Of a DNA stretch of 64,000 bases, positions 43,187-52,017 are shown in pieces. The notes under the pieces were generated by a model. That model was not told the DNA's origin. It did not search any database and saw only the letters and a list, made by a program, of their open reading frames with translations. Source of the stretch: Robertmurraya_A mangrovi (lineage in GTDB: Bacteria; Bacillota; Bacilli; Bacillales; Cytobacillaceae); assembly GCF_034427655.1 (NCBI RefSeq), contig NZ_JAXOFX010000003.1:186001-250000 (forward strand). The letters are read 5' to 3'. A program made the position numbers and the translations under genes. The stretch's first letter is position 1. Every line of letters begins with the position of its first letter.

Positions 43187-44776
43187 TTGACTGTGAAAAA
43201 TATAGAATCAATGATTAATAAATATATGCAAGAAAATCAAGTGCCTGGCACAGCTGTAACGATTATCAAAGAAAAGCAAGTTTGGTTATCAAAAGGCTTT
43301 GGGAAGACAAACGTAGAAGAATGGGGAGCAGATGTAAGTGAACAGACATTGTTCCGAATTGCTTCTGTCAGTAAACTTCTTACAGGAACGATGATTATGA
43401 TGCTTGTGGAGAAGGGTTTAATCGATTTAGATGAACCTATTCGCACATATGTGCCTTGGTTTACAACAGATAGTGAGGAATACTCCAAACTAGTAACGAT
43501 GAGAATGCTTTTATGCCATTCAACAGGTCTACCGACAGGAGGGTTGCCAAGTGGCTATAAAGATGAAAAGGGTCTTTATCTTTATATGAAAGAAGTTGTC
43601 CCAACGTTAACACAACACTTTTATCCTGGTACGGCATACTCTTATAGCAATCATGGAGTAAATATTGCAGGTTTTGTAGCCGAAACAGTAACGCAAAAAC
43701 CTTTTGCAACATTGATGGAGGAGCTTATCTATAAACCTTTGGAAATGAAACAGACTACGTACAGTCTATTAAAAGCTGCGACCTATCCATTGGCACTACC
43801 ACATAACAAAGATGCAGAAGGTAACCTGCAGATCATTCACGAGTTATATGAAAATACATCCAACTATCCATGCTCATATGCATACTCGTCTATTAAGGAC
43901 CTGAGTAATTTTGCGATGCTGCATTTAAATAACGGATTGTTTAATGGGAAAAGACTTCTTGAAGAATCCTCTATTGAAGAAATGAGAACCATGCAAGCAA
44001 AATGGTATAACAAAACAAATGGTGGATGTGGAATATCCTTCTTTCAAGAAGTAAAGGATGGAATCAAAAGATTCTGGCACTATGGTCAGTTTAATGACAA
44101 TTTTACGAGTCAATTCATTCTTGTACCGGAAAAAGGAATGGCTGTTATCGTTTTAGCAAACGGAGATCAAGCATTTCAATTAGGTTACGATATCGTTGAT
44201 GAACTACTAAAGGATGAAAAGGTTGAAAAAGAAGACTGGATTCAGGTAACTGACAGATTTCTTTGGAAAGACTTTGAAGGCACTTATTTACATGGTTACT
44301 GGGGAATCATGGAGATATCTAATGGATATTTAAAACATAATGACAATAAGTATGAACTAATACCATTTAATGATGATAGCTATATTGCTATCAATGAAAA
44401 TGGAGACCATAAGTTTATCATAGGTTTCCCAGAGCTGACCCCAGATCAACAAAAAGTGGTTATGATAAACAGTAGAAACTGTTCAATCATTACCTTAGGA
44501 TATCAACCGAATCCTAGTGATTGGGAGAACTTGGAAGGTGCTTATAGTGACGAAATAGAAACATATAAGGTATGGATAAAGGATTCATCAACTTTAATGA
44601 TTAAAGACTATCAGACAGGTCAGGATATAGAAGCTCAAGCAATATTAAGTAATCAGTTTCTCACAAAGGAATATGGCCATGTTGGTTTTATTGAAATCAA
44701 TGGTGTCATGAACATAGAGTTTGATTTTGCATGGAGAAATCCGAGAATTAGTAATGAAGTTTTTGCGTTAAACTAA
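43187..44776 (+). CDS. Serine hydrolase, beta-lactamase-related, long form
   Basis: A 529-residue serine hydrolase. TTG 43187 follows AAGGAG (10-11 nt; GTG 43193 possible). SxxK is in IASVSKLLTGTMIMML (about residue 64), YxN in YSYSNHGVNIAG (about 150) and an HYGQ box near 306. The catalytic domain ends about residue 350 and a 170-residue beta-rich C-terminal domain follows. No signal peptide. Distantly similar to the hydrolase at 35.3 kb, but not a recent duplicate. Substrate unknown. Confidence 0.88.
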   Translation: MTVKNIESMINKYMQENQVPGTAVTIIKEKQVWLSKGFGKTNVEEWGADVSEQTLFRIASVSKLLTGTMIMMLVEKGLIDLDEPIRTYVPWFTTDSEEYSKLVTMRMLLCHSTGLPTGGLPSGYKDEKGLYLYMKEVVPTLTQHFYPGTAYSYSNHGVNIAGFVAETVTQKPFATLMEELIYKPLEMKQTTYSLLKAATYPLALPHNKDAEGNLQIIHELYENTSNYPCSYAYSSIKDLSNFAMLHLNNGLFNGKRLLEESSIEEMRTMQAKWYNKTNGGCGISFFQEVKDGIKRFWHYGQFNDNFTSQFILVPEKGMAVIVLANGDQAFQLGYDIVDELLKDEKVEKEDWIQVTDRFLWKDFEGTYLHGYWGIMEISNGYLKHNDNKYELIPFNDDSYIAINENGDHKFIIGFPELTPDQQKVVMINSRNCSIITLGYQPNPSDWENLEGAYSDEIETYKVWIKDSSTLMIKDYQTGQDIEAQAILSNQFLTKEYGHVGFIEINGVMNIEFDFAWRNPRISNEVFALN

Positions 44777-44851
44777 ACAAATGGTAGAGAGAAGCTAGGA
44801 AGCTATTAGACTTTCTAGTTTTTTCTTACTTAGAATAGTTAAGGAGAAATA

Positions 44852-45023
44852 ATGAAAATTCAATACCTCTATTTCAGAACAGGGATATAATGTAGTGCAG
44901 ACTAAAACAATGAACAAGTGGAGAAACATGCTTATTTTAAATATAAAAAGTGGGTTTGATGTCACAAGTACTTATATAGATTCTAAAGGACGACATAAAA
45001 TCATACTTGAAAAAGTCTTATAA
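44852..45023 (+). pseudogene. Fossil GNAT acetyltransferase (start and tail only)
   Basis: An AAGGAG site and ATG 44852 open a frame that stops after 12 codons. In another frame, 44880-45023 encodes QGYNVVQTKTMNKWRNMLIL followed by NIKSGFDVTSTYIDSKGRHK and IILEKVL, a recognisable C-terminal end of a GNAT acetyltransferase (the N-x-x-M-x-x-LN...GF...KG...LEK pattern). The middle is missing. I read this as an internally deleted, frameshifted remnant. A 37-codon frame from ATG 44910 could in principle still be translated. Confidence 0.7.
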
Positions 45024-45038
45024 AGTAGGAGTAAGCCG

Positions 45039-45350
45039 ATGTTCGTGAAAGTTTACCAATACCACATTCAAACAGAGAAAGTAAAAGACTATTTAGCCCT
45101 TCAAGAGAAAGTAGCTGAAGTATATAAGAAGTACATTCACTTTCAATCTATATATTTGCAAAGTAAGGAGGACGAAACAAAGTGGATTGAAATAATGAAA
45201 TTTCAAGATGAAGGAGAATACGAAAAAAGTATTAAACTCATTAACCAGCAAGAAGAAATTATAAGTTTATATAAAGCTTTTCAAACTATTTTAGTAAAGG
45301 ATAAAAAGGAAATTAGTGAAGAAGATTTTCTGTTGATGTTACAAATGTAA
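45039..45350 (+). CDS. Small protein, possible dimeric alpha-beta barrel
   Basis: A 103-residue protein starting at ATG 45039 after AGGAG. The pattern FVKVYQYHIQTEKVKDYLALQEKVAEVYKKY..FQSIYLQSKEDETKWIEIMKFQDEGEYEKSIKLI is a beta-alpha-beta arrangement like the antibiotic-biosynthesis-monooxygenase-type dimeric barrels. No catalytic residues can be assigned. It is 16 nt after the GNAT fossil. Confidence 0.75.
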   Translation: MFVKVYQYHIQTEKVKDYLALQEKVAEVYKKYIHFQSIYLQSKEDETKWIEIMKFQDEGEYEKSIKLINQQEEIISLYKAFQTILVKDKKEISEEDFLLMLQM

Positions 45351-45477
45351 AGGGCAGATTTTCACCAATTTATATATGGTCAATTTTATTATACCATTTT
45401 TACCCAAATAATATCAGTCTTTAACTTTATTATTTTACTGGTAGTCTATAAAGAAATGAAAAGGGGGGGTAGAGATA

Positions 45478-45996
45478 ATGGATTTTAGAATAATACCTAT
45501 AGAAGGCTATGATGAAAAAATCGGTGAGCTAGTTTCAATGTTAGATTATTCTCGGGCTGTATTATTGGATGATATTAAAAGTTTAACCCAGGAAGATTTA
45601 GATTTTTTACCAGAAGGTTATTCAAACACTATTGGTGGATTACTTATGCATATTGCTTCGATTGATTTTGTCCATCAAGTCATTTCATTCGAAAATAGGG
45701 ATTTAAATGACCAAGAGTTGTTAGAGTGGGGAGCAGCCTTAGAACTTGGTGAGCAAGCAAGGGATAAATACAAAAATCAACCATTGTCTTACTACATTGA
45801 AAAACTATGTACCACAAGAGCTCAAGCTTTAGCCCGACTAAAAACAATGAAAGACAGCTGGTTATCAGTGGAAAAGAAATGGGATAACGGTGTTGCCCAT
45901 AATCACTACTGGCTTTGGTATCACGTGATGGAAGATGAAATTAACCATAGAGGCCAAATCCGAATACTGAAGCGATTGTTGGAAAATAGAGTGTAG
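45478..45996 (+). CDS. DinB family protein
   Basis: A 172-residue four-helix-bundle protein of the DinB/YfiT type. A GGGGGG-rich ribosome site precedes ATG 45478. The three His expected to bind a metal are in NTIGGLLMHIASIDFVH (about residue 56) and YHVMEDEINHRGQIRILKRL (about 144 and 152). Such proteins are metal-dependent thiol transferases (bacillithiol-S-transferase-like) or of unknown role. Monocistronic. Confidence 0.88.
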   Translation: MDFRIIPIEGYDEKIGELVSMLDYSRAVLLDDIKSLTQEDLDFLPEGYSNTIGGLLMHIASIDFVHQVISFENRDLNDQELLEWGAALELGEQARDKYKNQPLSYYIEKLCTTRAQALARLKTMKDSWLSVEKKWDNGVAHNHYWLWYHVMEDEINHRGQIRILKRLLENRV

Positions 45997-46126
45997 GAGA
46001 AGATTGTGAACCTATAGATGCATTTTTACCAAAATTTACATTGGGTTATTTACCAAAATTATCTACTACTAGGAATAAATAATCAGTACAATAGTGTTAG
46101 ATACTAGGGATTAGGAGGTGAATGAA

Positions 46127-46267
46127 ATGGAAGGAAAACCAATGCATTATGACGGGAGTATTCAGAATAGTCAAAATCCAAATGAAAACGTTGAAAGTCA
46201 ACCATTTGTACTTACAGACGAAATGAGAGTAAATATTAGTGGAAATCCATATTCGTCTGAAAAATAA
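46127..46267 (+). CDS. Small hydrophilic protein, 46 residues
   Basis: ATG 46127 lies 6 nt after AGGAGGTG, one of the strongest ribosome sites in the window. The 46 residues (MEGKPMHYDGSIQNSQNPNE then NVESQPFVLTDEMRVNISGN then PYSSEK) are polar, with no membrane segment or cysteine, and probably disordered. A weak hairpin with six T follows at 46276-46312. No family recognised; size and ribosome site support a real gene. Confidence 0.7.
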   Translation: MEGKPMHYDGSIQNSQNPNENVESQPFVLTDEMRVNISGNPYSSEK

Positions 46268-46275
46268 TAATAGCA

Positions 46276-46312
46276 TAGAGAGGGGGATGTTCTATTGTGA
46301 GCATCTCTTTTT
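46276..46312 (+). terminator. Weak terminator after the 46-residue protein
   Basis: An imperfect AGAGGGGGATG/GCATCTCT stem is followed by TTTTTT. Position 9 nt past the stop supports it despite mismatches. Confidence 0.55.
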
Positions 46313-46442
46313 TGTATGTTTATCAAAAAGTTTCATTTTATATAAAAAAATTCTGAATATTTTTTAGTGTATATGGTTGAATTTTACAAATTTTACAATT
46401 ATATTAAATTTATATTATAAAATTTTCATAGAGGGTGGTTCT

Positions 46443-48413
46443 ATGTTTTTACTGTTGAACAAAATGCTGAGGAGTCTCATTCTTGTAATTCTCGCCTCTG
46501 TTACTATTGTCTATTTTGTTTTTTTGTCTACTGGAATAATCTTTATGGGCGGAAATAATAGCATGTTTCAGATTGCATTTGAGTATTATCGTGATTTATT
46601 CGTAAACCAATCACTCGGGAATAATATTCGGAATGCTGCTGTAATCGAAATCGTTCCCGAAGTCTTTATTAAAAGCTTAAAAATTATTCTTCCTACTTAC
46701 TTTATTAGTATTGTATTGGGCATTATTCTAGGGATTATTCAGTTTATTGTAAGAGAAAGAAAAATTCAGAGTAGTATACACAAATTTAACAACACCATCT
46801 TTGGAGCCGTACCGGACTTTTTTATATTAATTACCGTGCAATATATCATCTTGCTATTAATGAGGGCACAGCTGATTGAACTAGATTTATTTGGTGACGA
46901 AACCTGGTTCCATCTGTTATTCCCTATCATCATTATGAGCATAACCCCTACCTTTTATATCTCAAACATCACTTATCATTCTTTATTAATTGAAAAGGAT
47001 AAGGACTATGTTAGGACTGCCCTCTCGAAAGGAACCGGCCATCTTGCTATTACCTTGAAGCATTTACTTTGGAATGCATGGCCAACCATTCTTAGTTATA
47101 CGCAAACACTTATGTTAATCATTATTAGCAGTATACCGATTATCGAAAGATTATGTTTTTATAGGGGTGCTGGGCATCATATCCTTCTTGCGATTAAAGA
47201 TAAAGATACATATTTAATTTTAGGGCTGCTTTTGCCTTTTCTATTACTAGTATTAATCAGTCTATGGATTACGGATTTTATTAAGTACTTTATCTTTCCT
47301 ACCAGTCTAGAACATGAGTTATCTGAAGATACGATATCTGATGTCAATAAATATAGGACGGTTAAATTTATATACCAATTTCTGAAAACATTTCCCTATA
47401 GGAAAGTTGCTAAATTCATGTACCATTTTAGTAAAGAAAATCCCTCCTTCGCTTTCGGGTCATTTATTTTGGCAGTGATGATTATATTGGCTGTACTTGG
47501 GCCGATTTTACCTTTCGTTGACAGTAAACTGGAAGGGTTTAATATTAGATATGGTGAGAATGGAGAGTTAGTAAAGCCTCCTCTTCCACCAGGTGACGGA
47601 CACTTGTTTGGGACGGATAGAGAAGGACGTGATTTATTTAGTAAAATTGTTCTAGGAGCTAGAGAAACTCTCACAGAGCTAGCCGTCATTGTTATTATTC
47701 GATTTGTCATTAGTATTCCGTTTGGGTATTTTGCGTCCATACATAATGGGGCAAGAGCTTTACTTGGCTTCTCAAACAGCATGCTTTCGTTTTTACCAAC
47801 GATATTATTAATCATGTTAGTTGCTGGTATGCCGTCTATTATAGAATCATATAGCCGATACCCACTGCTAGTATTCACCATTGCCATTTTAGATGTAGGG
47901 AGAATTGGTGAAATCATGAGGCAGGAATTTACGAAGATTAATAAGACTGATTATTATATTGCATCTGTGTCTATGGGTACAGGTTGGTATGATATCATTA
48001 CAAAATATTACATTCCAAACATCTATCAGAAAATCATTTACATTTTCATAAGTGATATGTCTCGCATTATGGTCCTACTTGGTGGTCTTGGAATTCTCGG
48101 GATATTCTTAGCGCAAAACATGGTTTTCACTCCAGAAAAAGGATACCATGCATTAAGTCTGACACATACTTGGCCATCATTGCTCTCGAACTCTTTATAT
48201 GATATACAAATAGCACCATGGCTTCTGTTCTACCCATCACTTTTCATTGCTTTAACCATTATCGGCCTAAACTTATTCGGTGCAGGTTTGAAGGATTTTC
48301 TAGATAAACGAAGGTACATGAAGAATCGAGAAGAGGCTGAGAAGGACGAGACGTCTGTATCTCACATATCAAGTTGGGTTACAAATGATTCAGGTAAGAA
48401 GATGAGTGTATAA
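46443..48413 (+). CDS. Fused OppB-OppC type ABC permease
   Basis: A single 656-residue protein carrying two permeases. ATG 46443 follows AGAGGGTGG; a frame to 46377 lacks a ribosome site. Residues 1 to about 300 are OppB-like (PDFFILITVQYIILLL, DKDYVRTALSKGTGHLAITLKHLLWNAWP loop, ERLCFYRGAGHHILLAI). After a cytoplasmic linker, about 330-640 are OppC-like (FAFGSFILAVMIILAVLGPILPF, GTDREGRDLFSKIVLGARET, TKYYIPNIYQ). The halves match the separate orphan permeases at 23.8-25.6 kb. No binding protein or ATPase is adjacent. One chain would provide both membrane subunits of a peptide/nickel-type importer. Confidence 0.9.
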   Translation: MFLLLNKMLRSLILVILASVTIVYFVFLSTGIIFMGGNNSMFQIAFEYYRDLFVNQSLGNNIRNAAVIEIVPEVFIKSLKIILPTYFISIVLGIILGIIQFIVRERKIQSSIHKFNNTIFGAVPDFFILITVQYIILLLMRAQLIELDLFGDETWFHLLFPIIIMSITPTFYISNITYHSLLIEKDKDYVRTALSKGTGHLAITLKHLLWNAWPTILSYTQTLMLIIISSIPIIERLCFYRGAGHHILLAIKDKDTYLILGLLLPFLLLVLISLWITDFIKYFIFPTSLEHELSEDTISDVNKYRTVKFIYQFLKTFPYRKVAKFMYHFSKENPSFAFGSFILAVMIILAVLGPILPFVDSKLEGFNIRYGENGELVKPPLPPGDGHLFGTDREGRDLFSKIVLGARETLTELAVIVIIRFVISIPFGYFASIHNGARALLGFSNSMLSFLPTILLIMLVAGMPSIIESYSRYPLLVFTIAILDVGRIGEIMRQEFTKINKTDYYIASVSMGTGWYDIITKYYIPNIYQKIIYIFISDMSRIMVLLGGLGILGIFLAQNMVFTPEKGYHALSLTHTWPSLLSNSLYDIQIAPWLLFYPSLFIALTIIGLNLFGAGLKDFLDKRRYMKNREEAEKDETSVSHISSWVTNDSGKKMSV

Positions 48414-48434
48414 GATCGTATAACCATTCATAAG

Positions 48435-48468
48435 AGGAACTCACATTCAAATAGTGAGTTCCTTTTTA
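48435..48468 (+). terminator. Terminator of the fused permease gene
   Basis: AGGAACTCAC (48435-48444) pairs with 48454-48463, followed by TTTTTATT. Confidence 0.85.
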
Positions 48469-48545
48469 TTTTCGGTTGTAGTAATAATAAAGTTTCAAAT
48501 GTTAAAAACTATAACGAAAATACAAAATTTGAAAGGATAGATACG

Positions 48546-49181
48546 ATGACACAAGTGCTCTATATTACCGCTCACCCGCATGATGACACTCAATCCTACA
48601 GTATGGCAGTAGGTAAGGCTTTTATTGATACATACAAAGAGGCCAATCCTGATCACGAGATCGTAAATATTGATTTATATAAAGAAAATATCCCAGAAAT
48701 TGATGTGGATGTTTTCAGTGGTTGGGGGAAACTTCGCTCAGGACAAGAGTTTGATGCCCTTTCTGCTGAAGAAAAAGAAAAAGTAGGTCGTTTATCTGAA
48801 ATCGTTGAACAATTTATTGCAGCAGATAAATACGTATTTGTTACTCCATTATGGAACTTCTCTTTTCCACCAGTAATGAAAGCTTACATCGACGCTGTTT
48901 CTGTTGCTGGTAAGACGTTTAGATATACGGAACAAGGGCCAGTTGGTTTATTAACTGATAAAAAAGCGTTGCATATTCAAGCACGTGGAGGTATTTATTC
49001 CGAAGGCCCAGCTGCTGAAATGGAAATGGGTCACCGTTACCTAAGTATTATCATGCAGTTTTACGGGGTTCCTTCCTTTGAAGGACTGTTTGTAGAAGGA
49101 CATAATGCTATGCCTGACAAAGCAGAAGATATTAAACAAAACGCCATTGCCCGGGCGAAAGATATGGCGCATACTTTTTAA
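48546..49181 (+). CDS. azoR: FMN-dependent NADH:azoreductase
   Basis: A 211-residue flavodoxin-fold FMN enzyme that reduces azo compounds and quinones with NAD(P)H. Family features: VLYITAHPHDDTQSYSMAVGKAF (phosphate-binding start), the TPLWNFSFPPVMKAYIDAV segment near residues 97-115 contacting FMN, and LHIQARGGIYSEGPAAEMEMGHRYLSIIMQFYG near 140-172. AAAGGAT precedes ATG 48546. Monocistronic with its own terminator. In bacilli such enzymes respond to quinone/thiol stress; no operator was identified here. Confidence 0.93.
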   Translation: MTQVLYITAHPHDDTQSYSMAVGKAFIDTYKEANPDHEIVNIDLYKENIPEIDVDVFSGWGKLRSGQEFDALSAEEKEKVGRLSEIVEQFIAADKYVFVTPLWNFSFPPVMKAYIDAVSVAGKTFRYTEQGPVGLLTDKKALHIQARGGIYSEGPAAEMEMGHRYLSIIMQFYGVPSFEGLFVEGHNAMPDKAEDIKQNAIARAKDMAHTF

Positions 49182-49189
49182 ATAAAATG

Positions 49190-49217
49190 GAGCTAACTTG
49201 ATGTTAGCTCTATTTTT
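49190..49217 (+). terminator. Terminator of the azoreductase gene
   Basis: GAGCTAAC (49190-49197) pairs with GTTAGCTC (49203-49210), then TATTTTTG. Confidence 0.85.
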
Positions 49218-49301
49218 GTTATAAGGGTGAAACTTTTTTCTTGTTTGAAACGTTTATTAAAGTAGGTCAGTTTCGGTGAAATTTTTGGGAAAAAGGGACG
49301 A

Positions 49302-49934
49302 ATGAAAGGTGAATTTATGCAAACTTACGAACTTATTAATCTCTTAAACGAATGTTATATAAATAAATCTAAACTCGATCGGCCTTTTGTAGTAGCAATC
49401 GATGGCTTAAGTGGTGCGGGGAAAACGACGTTAGTGAAAAGAATACAAGAACAGCTAACAAATATAGATGTAGTGGTTATTCATATTGACGACCATATCG
49501 TTGAAAGAAACAAACGATATCATACAGGTTATGAAGAATGGTATGAATATTATTCATTGCAATGGGATGTAGAGAAGTTATCTAATGATCTATTCGAAAA
49601 ATTACAAAGTAACTCTGACATTCATTTACCATTTTACAACAACTCAACAGATACATATGAAGTTAAAGAAATTCCATTTACCCCTAGAAGTATAGTTCTA
49701 GTTGAAGGTATATTTTTACAGAGACACGAGTGGCGAGACTATCTTGACTTTGTGATTTATATAGATTGCCCTCGTGACATTCGGTATAAAAGGGTGTTAA
49801 CTCGTGATACTTATATCGGTGATTTTGAGTCTAGATTAAATAAGTACAAAAATCGCTACTGGTTAGGAGAAGACCATTACTTAAAGGTAGTAAAGCCAAT
49901 GGAAATAGCAGATTTGATTATTAATTTTGAATGA
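49302..49934 (+). CDS. Uridine-kinase-like P-loop NTPase
   Basis: A 210-residue P-loop kinase. Walker A is GLSGAGKTT (about residues 34-42), followed by HIDDHIVERNKRYHTGYEEWYEYYSLQWD and a Walker B-like IVLVEGIFLQRHEW near 130-143, an arrangement seen in uridine kinase/phosphoribulokinase-like enzymes. LID-type RDTYIGDFESRLNKYKNRYW follows. Two starts are possible: ATG 49302 after AAGGGA or ATG 49317 after AAAGGTG. Probably phosphorylates a nucleoside or other small alcohol; substrate unknown. Confidence 0.85.
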   Translation: MKGEFMQTYELINLLNECYINKSKLDRPFVVAIDGLSGAGKTTLVKRIQEQLTNIDVVVIHIDDHIVERNKRYHTGYEEWYEYYSLQWDVEKLSNDLFEKLQSNSDIHLPFYNNSTDTYEVKEIPFTPRSIVLVEGIFLQRHEWRDYLDFVIYIDCPRDIRYKRVLTRDTYIGDFESRLNKYKNRYWLGEDHYLKVVKPMEIADLIINFE

Positions 49935-50101
49935 ACAGTTAATTAAAATAACTAGGTGAATTCTGTGCTAATCACAAAATAATAAAAAAATTCCTATTTT
50001 TCAAGAAGTTTCCTGTATAGTACAATGGTATTATATCTAGTAGAGTGAATAACAGACAAAAAAAAGTAATTGTTTTAATTAGGGAGAATAGAGGCGCAAG
50101 G

Positions 50102-51079
50102 ATGTTTAAACGGAAAACGAAACAAATAGTAAGTAATTTTGTATCTGTTGCTTCTTTAGAAGAAAGAGTCATCGGGGGATTTAATCAAACTTTATTGATT
50201 AGAGGAGAGAATTGTAGTAACCCCATTATGTTATTTTTACATGGAGGGCCTGGAACGGCACAGATAGGCTTTGCACCTAAATTTCAAAAAGTACTAGAAA
50301 AAGATTTTATTGTTGTAAATTGGGATCAAAGAGGAGCAGGTCTTTCTTATTCGAAAGGCTTAAAGAGTGAGGATCTTACAATAGCATGTTTGGTTAATGA
50401 TACTGTTGAGGTGATTGAATACCTATTAAATCGTTTTAAACAGAAAAAGTTATTTTTGGTAGGTCATTCTTGGGGTTCCCTACTAGGTACTTTAGTCACC
50501 CAAAAAGTACCAGAATATATACATAGTTACATTGGAATCGGACAGGTAGTCAGTATGCAGGATGGGGAAAAAATTTCCTATGAATATACATTAGAAAAGG
50601 CAAAGAATTTGAATAATAGAAGAGCATTAAAAGAACTAGGGAAATATAAATTTGACCCGTCGGATATGAATTATTTGGATACTCAGAGGAAATGGCTAGA
50701 GAAGTTTGGAGGATCGTTCATTGGAGTTTCAACATGGGACCTTATTTATTCCAATATGTTGTTTGCAACGGAATATACATTTAAAGATTGGAGTAAATAC
50801 ATGAAGGCTGGGAAGCAATCCCTTCTCGCTCTATGGCCACAAATGATTGAATTCAATGCCATTAATACGATTCCCAAACTAGATGTACCTGTTTACATCA
50901 TGGCGGGAAAACATGATTACCAGACCCCGTTTCAATTGGCAGAAAAATATTTTCATATACTTGAATGTCCATATAAAGAATTGATTTGGTTTGAAAATTC
51001 AGGTCATCTACCAAACTATGAAGAAACAGATAAATTTAATAAAGAATGTTTAAAAATTAAAATAAAACATGTAGGCTAA
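50102..51079 (+). CDS. Alpha/beta hydrolase, proline iminopeptidase-like
   Basis: A 325-residue alpha/beta hydrolase. ATG 50102 follows GAGG at 7-nt spacing; GTG 50045 has no ribosome site. HGGPG (oxyanion motif of proline iminopeptidase-type enzymes), VNWDQRGAGLS, the nucleophile elbow GHSWGS, a later VYIMAGKHDYQTP (acid) and ENSGHLPNYEE (catalytic His) are all present. Resembles S33 peptidases/hydrolases; peptidase versus esterase activity cannot be decided. Strong terminator follows. Confidence 0.9.
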   Translation: MFKRKTKQIVSNFVSVASLEERVIGGFNQTLLIRGENCSNPIMLFLHGGPGTAQIGFAPKFQKVLEKDFIVVNWDQRGAGLSYSKGLKSEDLTIACLVNDTVEVIEYLLNRFKQKKLFLVGHSWGSLLGTLVTQKVPEYIHSYIGIGQVVSMQDGEKISYEYTLEKAKNLNNRRALKELGKYKFDPSDMNYLDTQRKWLEKFGGSFIGVSTWDLIYSNMLFATEYTFKDWSKYMKAGKQSLLALWPQMIEFNAINTIPKLDVPVYIMAGKHDYQTPFQLAEKYFHILECPYKELIWFENSGHLPNYEETDKFNKECLKIKIKHVG

Positions 51080-51085
51080 ACACAT

Positions 51086-51134
51086 GAAAAGTAGACTCAC
51101 AGATCAATTTTACTGAGTCTACTTTTCTTTTTTT
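51086..51134 (+). terminator. Terminator of the alpha/beta hydrolase gene
   Basis: Perfect 14-bp stem GAAAAGTAGACTCA (51086-51099) with complement 51114-51127, then seven T. Confidence 0.92.
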
Positions 51135-51191
51135 ATGGAATGGGAGGCAAAGTGCTGACTTTTTAACTCTCTTAAAATGTTTTTTCAATCT

Positions 51192-51287
51192 ATATCATCG
51201 ATTTTGGATCATATATCATCGATTTTTTTAATATATCATCACTTTTTAGAAAGATATCATCGATTTTTTAAAAATATCGTTTTTTCG
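51192..51287. repeat. Array 3: five units with ATATCATCGATTTT core, 20-21 bp period
   Basis: ATATCATCG (or close variants) begins at 51192, 51213, 51233 (ATATCATCA), 51254 and 51274 (ATATCGTTT, degenerate), spacings 21, 20, 21 and 20. Each core is followed by a T run. It lies 58 nt after a strong terminator and upstream of the next same-direction gene, as arrays 1 and 2 also do. Confidence 0.92.
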
Positions 51288-51363
51288 ACAAAAATCCACT
51301 CGAGTCCGCAATGATCTAACTAGGTATACTCAATGAAAAAATGCAAATAATACCAAAAAAGAA

Positions 51364-51916
51364 ATGAAAGTAGGTTATTTTTATTCGAATCTTAACACTA
51401 ACCTTAACCATACTGTTTACCTTCCTCCATTTAGCACCTTGTACATACGCATTTGAACAAGAGTTACCACCTTTAGAAGAATCTCTATTCAAAATGGGGT
51501 ATAAACCTATAAATGAAGCCTTAAATGAATGTAAATCCTTATTCAATGATGAGCTTAAGCTACCTTATAAAGTTCCACCTTTGAATTTCACGCTACAGTT
51601 AGGGAGATGTTCACAAATTGACGGAACGAACGATACATTTGAGATAGAGTATCTTAATGAAGAACTACCAAGCAACCATTATATGATCATGGTTCGTCCT
51701 AGTGAAAACGGGATGAAGCTTAGGAATAAGAAAATTAAATACACTTATCAATTAAAGGATGAAAGCAGTGCCTATTACGCAACAGAAGTCGTTAATGGAT
51801 TTAATCTTTTAGTATTTGAAAGAGACGGATGGCAATATATCTTGAGTATTGATAAAAGAGCTACTAACAAAGTTACTCCGAGAGTGTTAGTGAATATTGC
51901 AAACTCATTTTTGTAA
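51364..51916 (+). CDS. Secreted protein of unknown function with apparent frameshift
   Basis: The main frame runs from ATG 51494 to 51916 (140 residues), but the coding sense clearly extends upstream: the same frame from 51383 reads IRILTLTLTILFTFLHLAPC then TYAFEQELPPLEESLFK, a signal peptide with no ATG, GTG or TTG. ATG 51364 gives MKVGYF in another frame, and removing one T from the TTTTT run at 51378-51382 would join both into one signal peptide. So either a one-base insertion has broken the gene, the base call is wrong, or a rare ATT start is used. Mature domain not recognised; it has one Cys pair (CKSLF, GRCSQ). Confidence 0.7.
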
Positions 51917-51934
51917 CGGTAGTTAGTGAGAAGA

Positions 51935-51972
51935 ACAAAAGCGCAAGCGCCTCGATCAGCACCGACAGCTAA
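51935..51972. repeat. Remnant of a Bacillus-type interspersed repeat
   Basis: The word AAAAGCGCAAGCGCCT followed by GATCAGCACCGACAGC resembles the start of a repeat I remember from many Bacillaceae intergenic regions (AAAAGCGCAAGCGCCT...TCAGCCCCGACA). Only about 38 nt remain. Identification is from memory and needs a genome-wide search. Confidence 0.45.
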
Positions 51973-52017
51973 ATCACCTAATAAATATAAGGTACAAGCG
52001 TACGGAGGAATTTCTTA

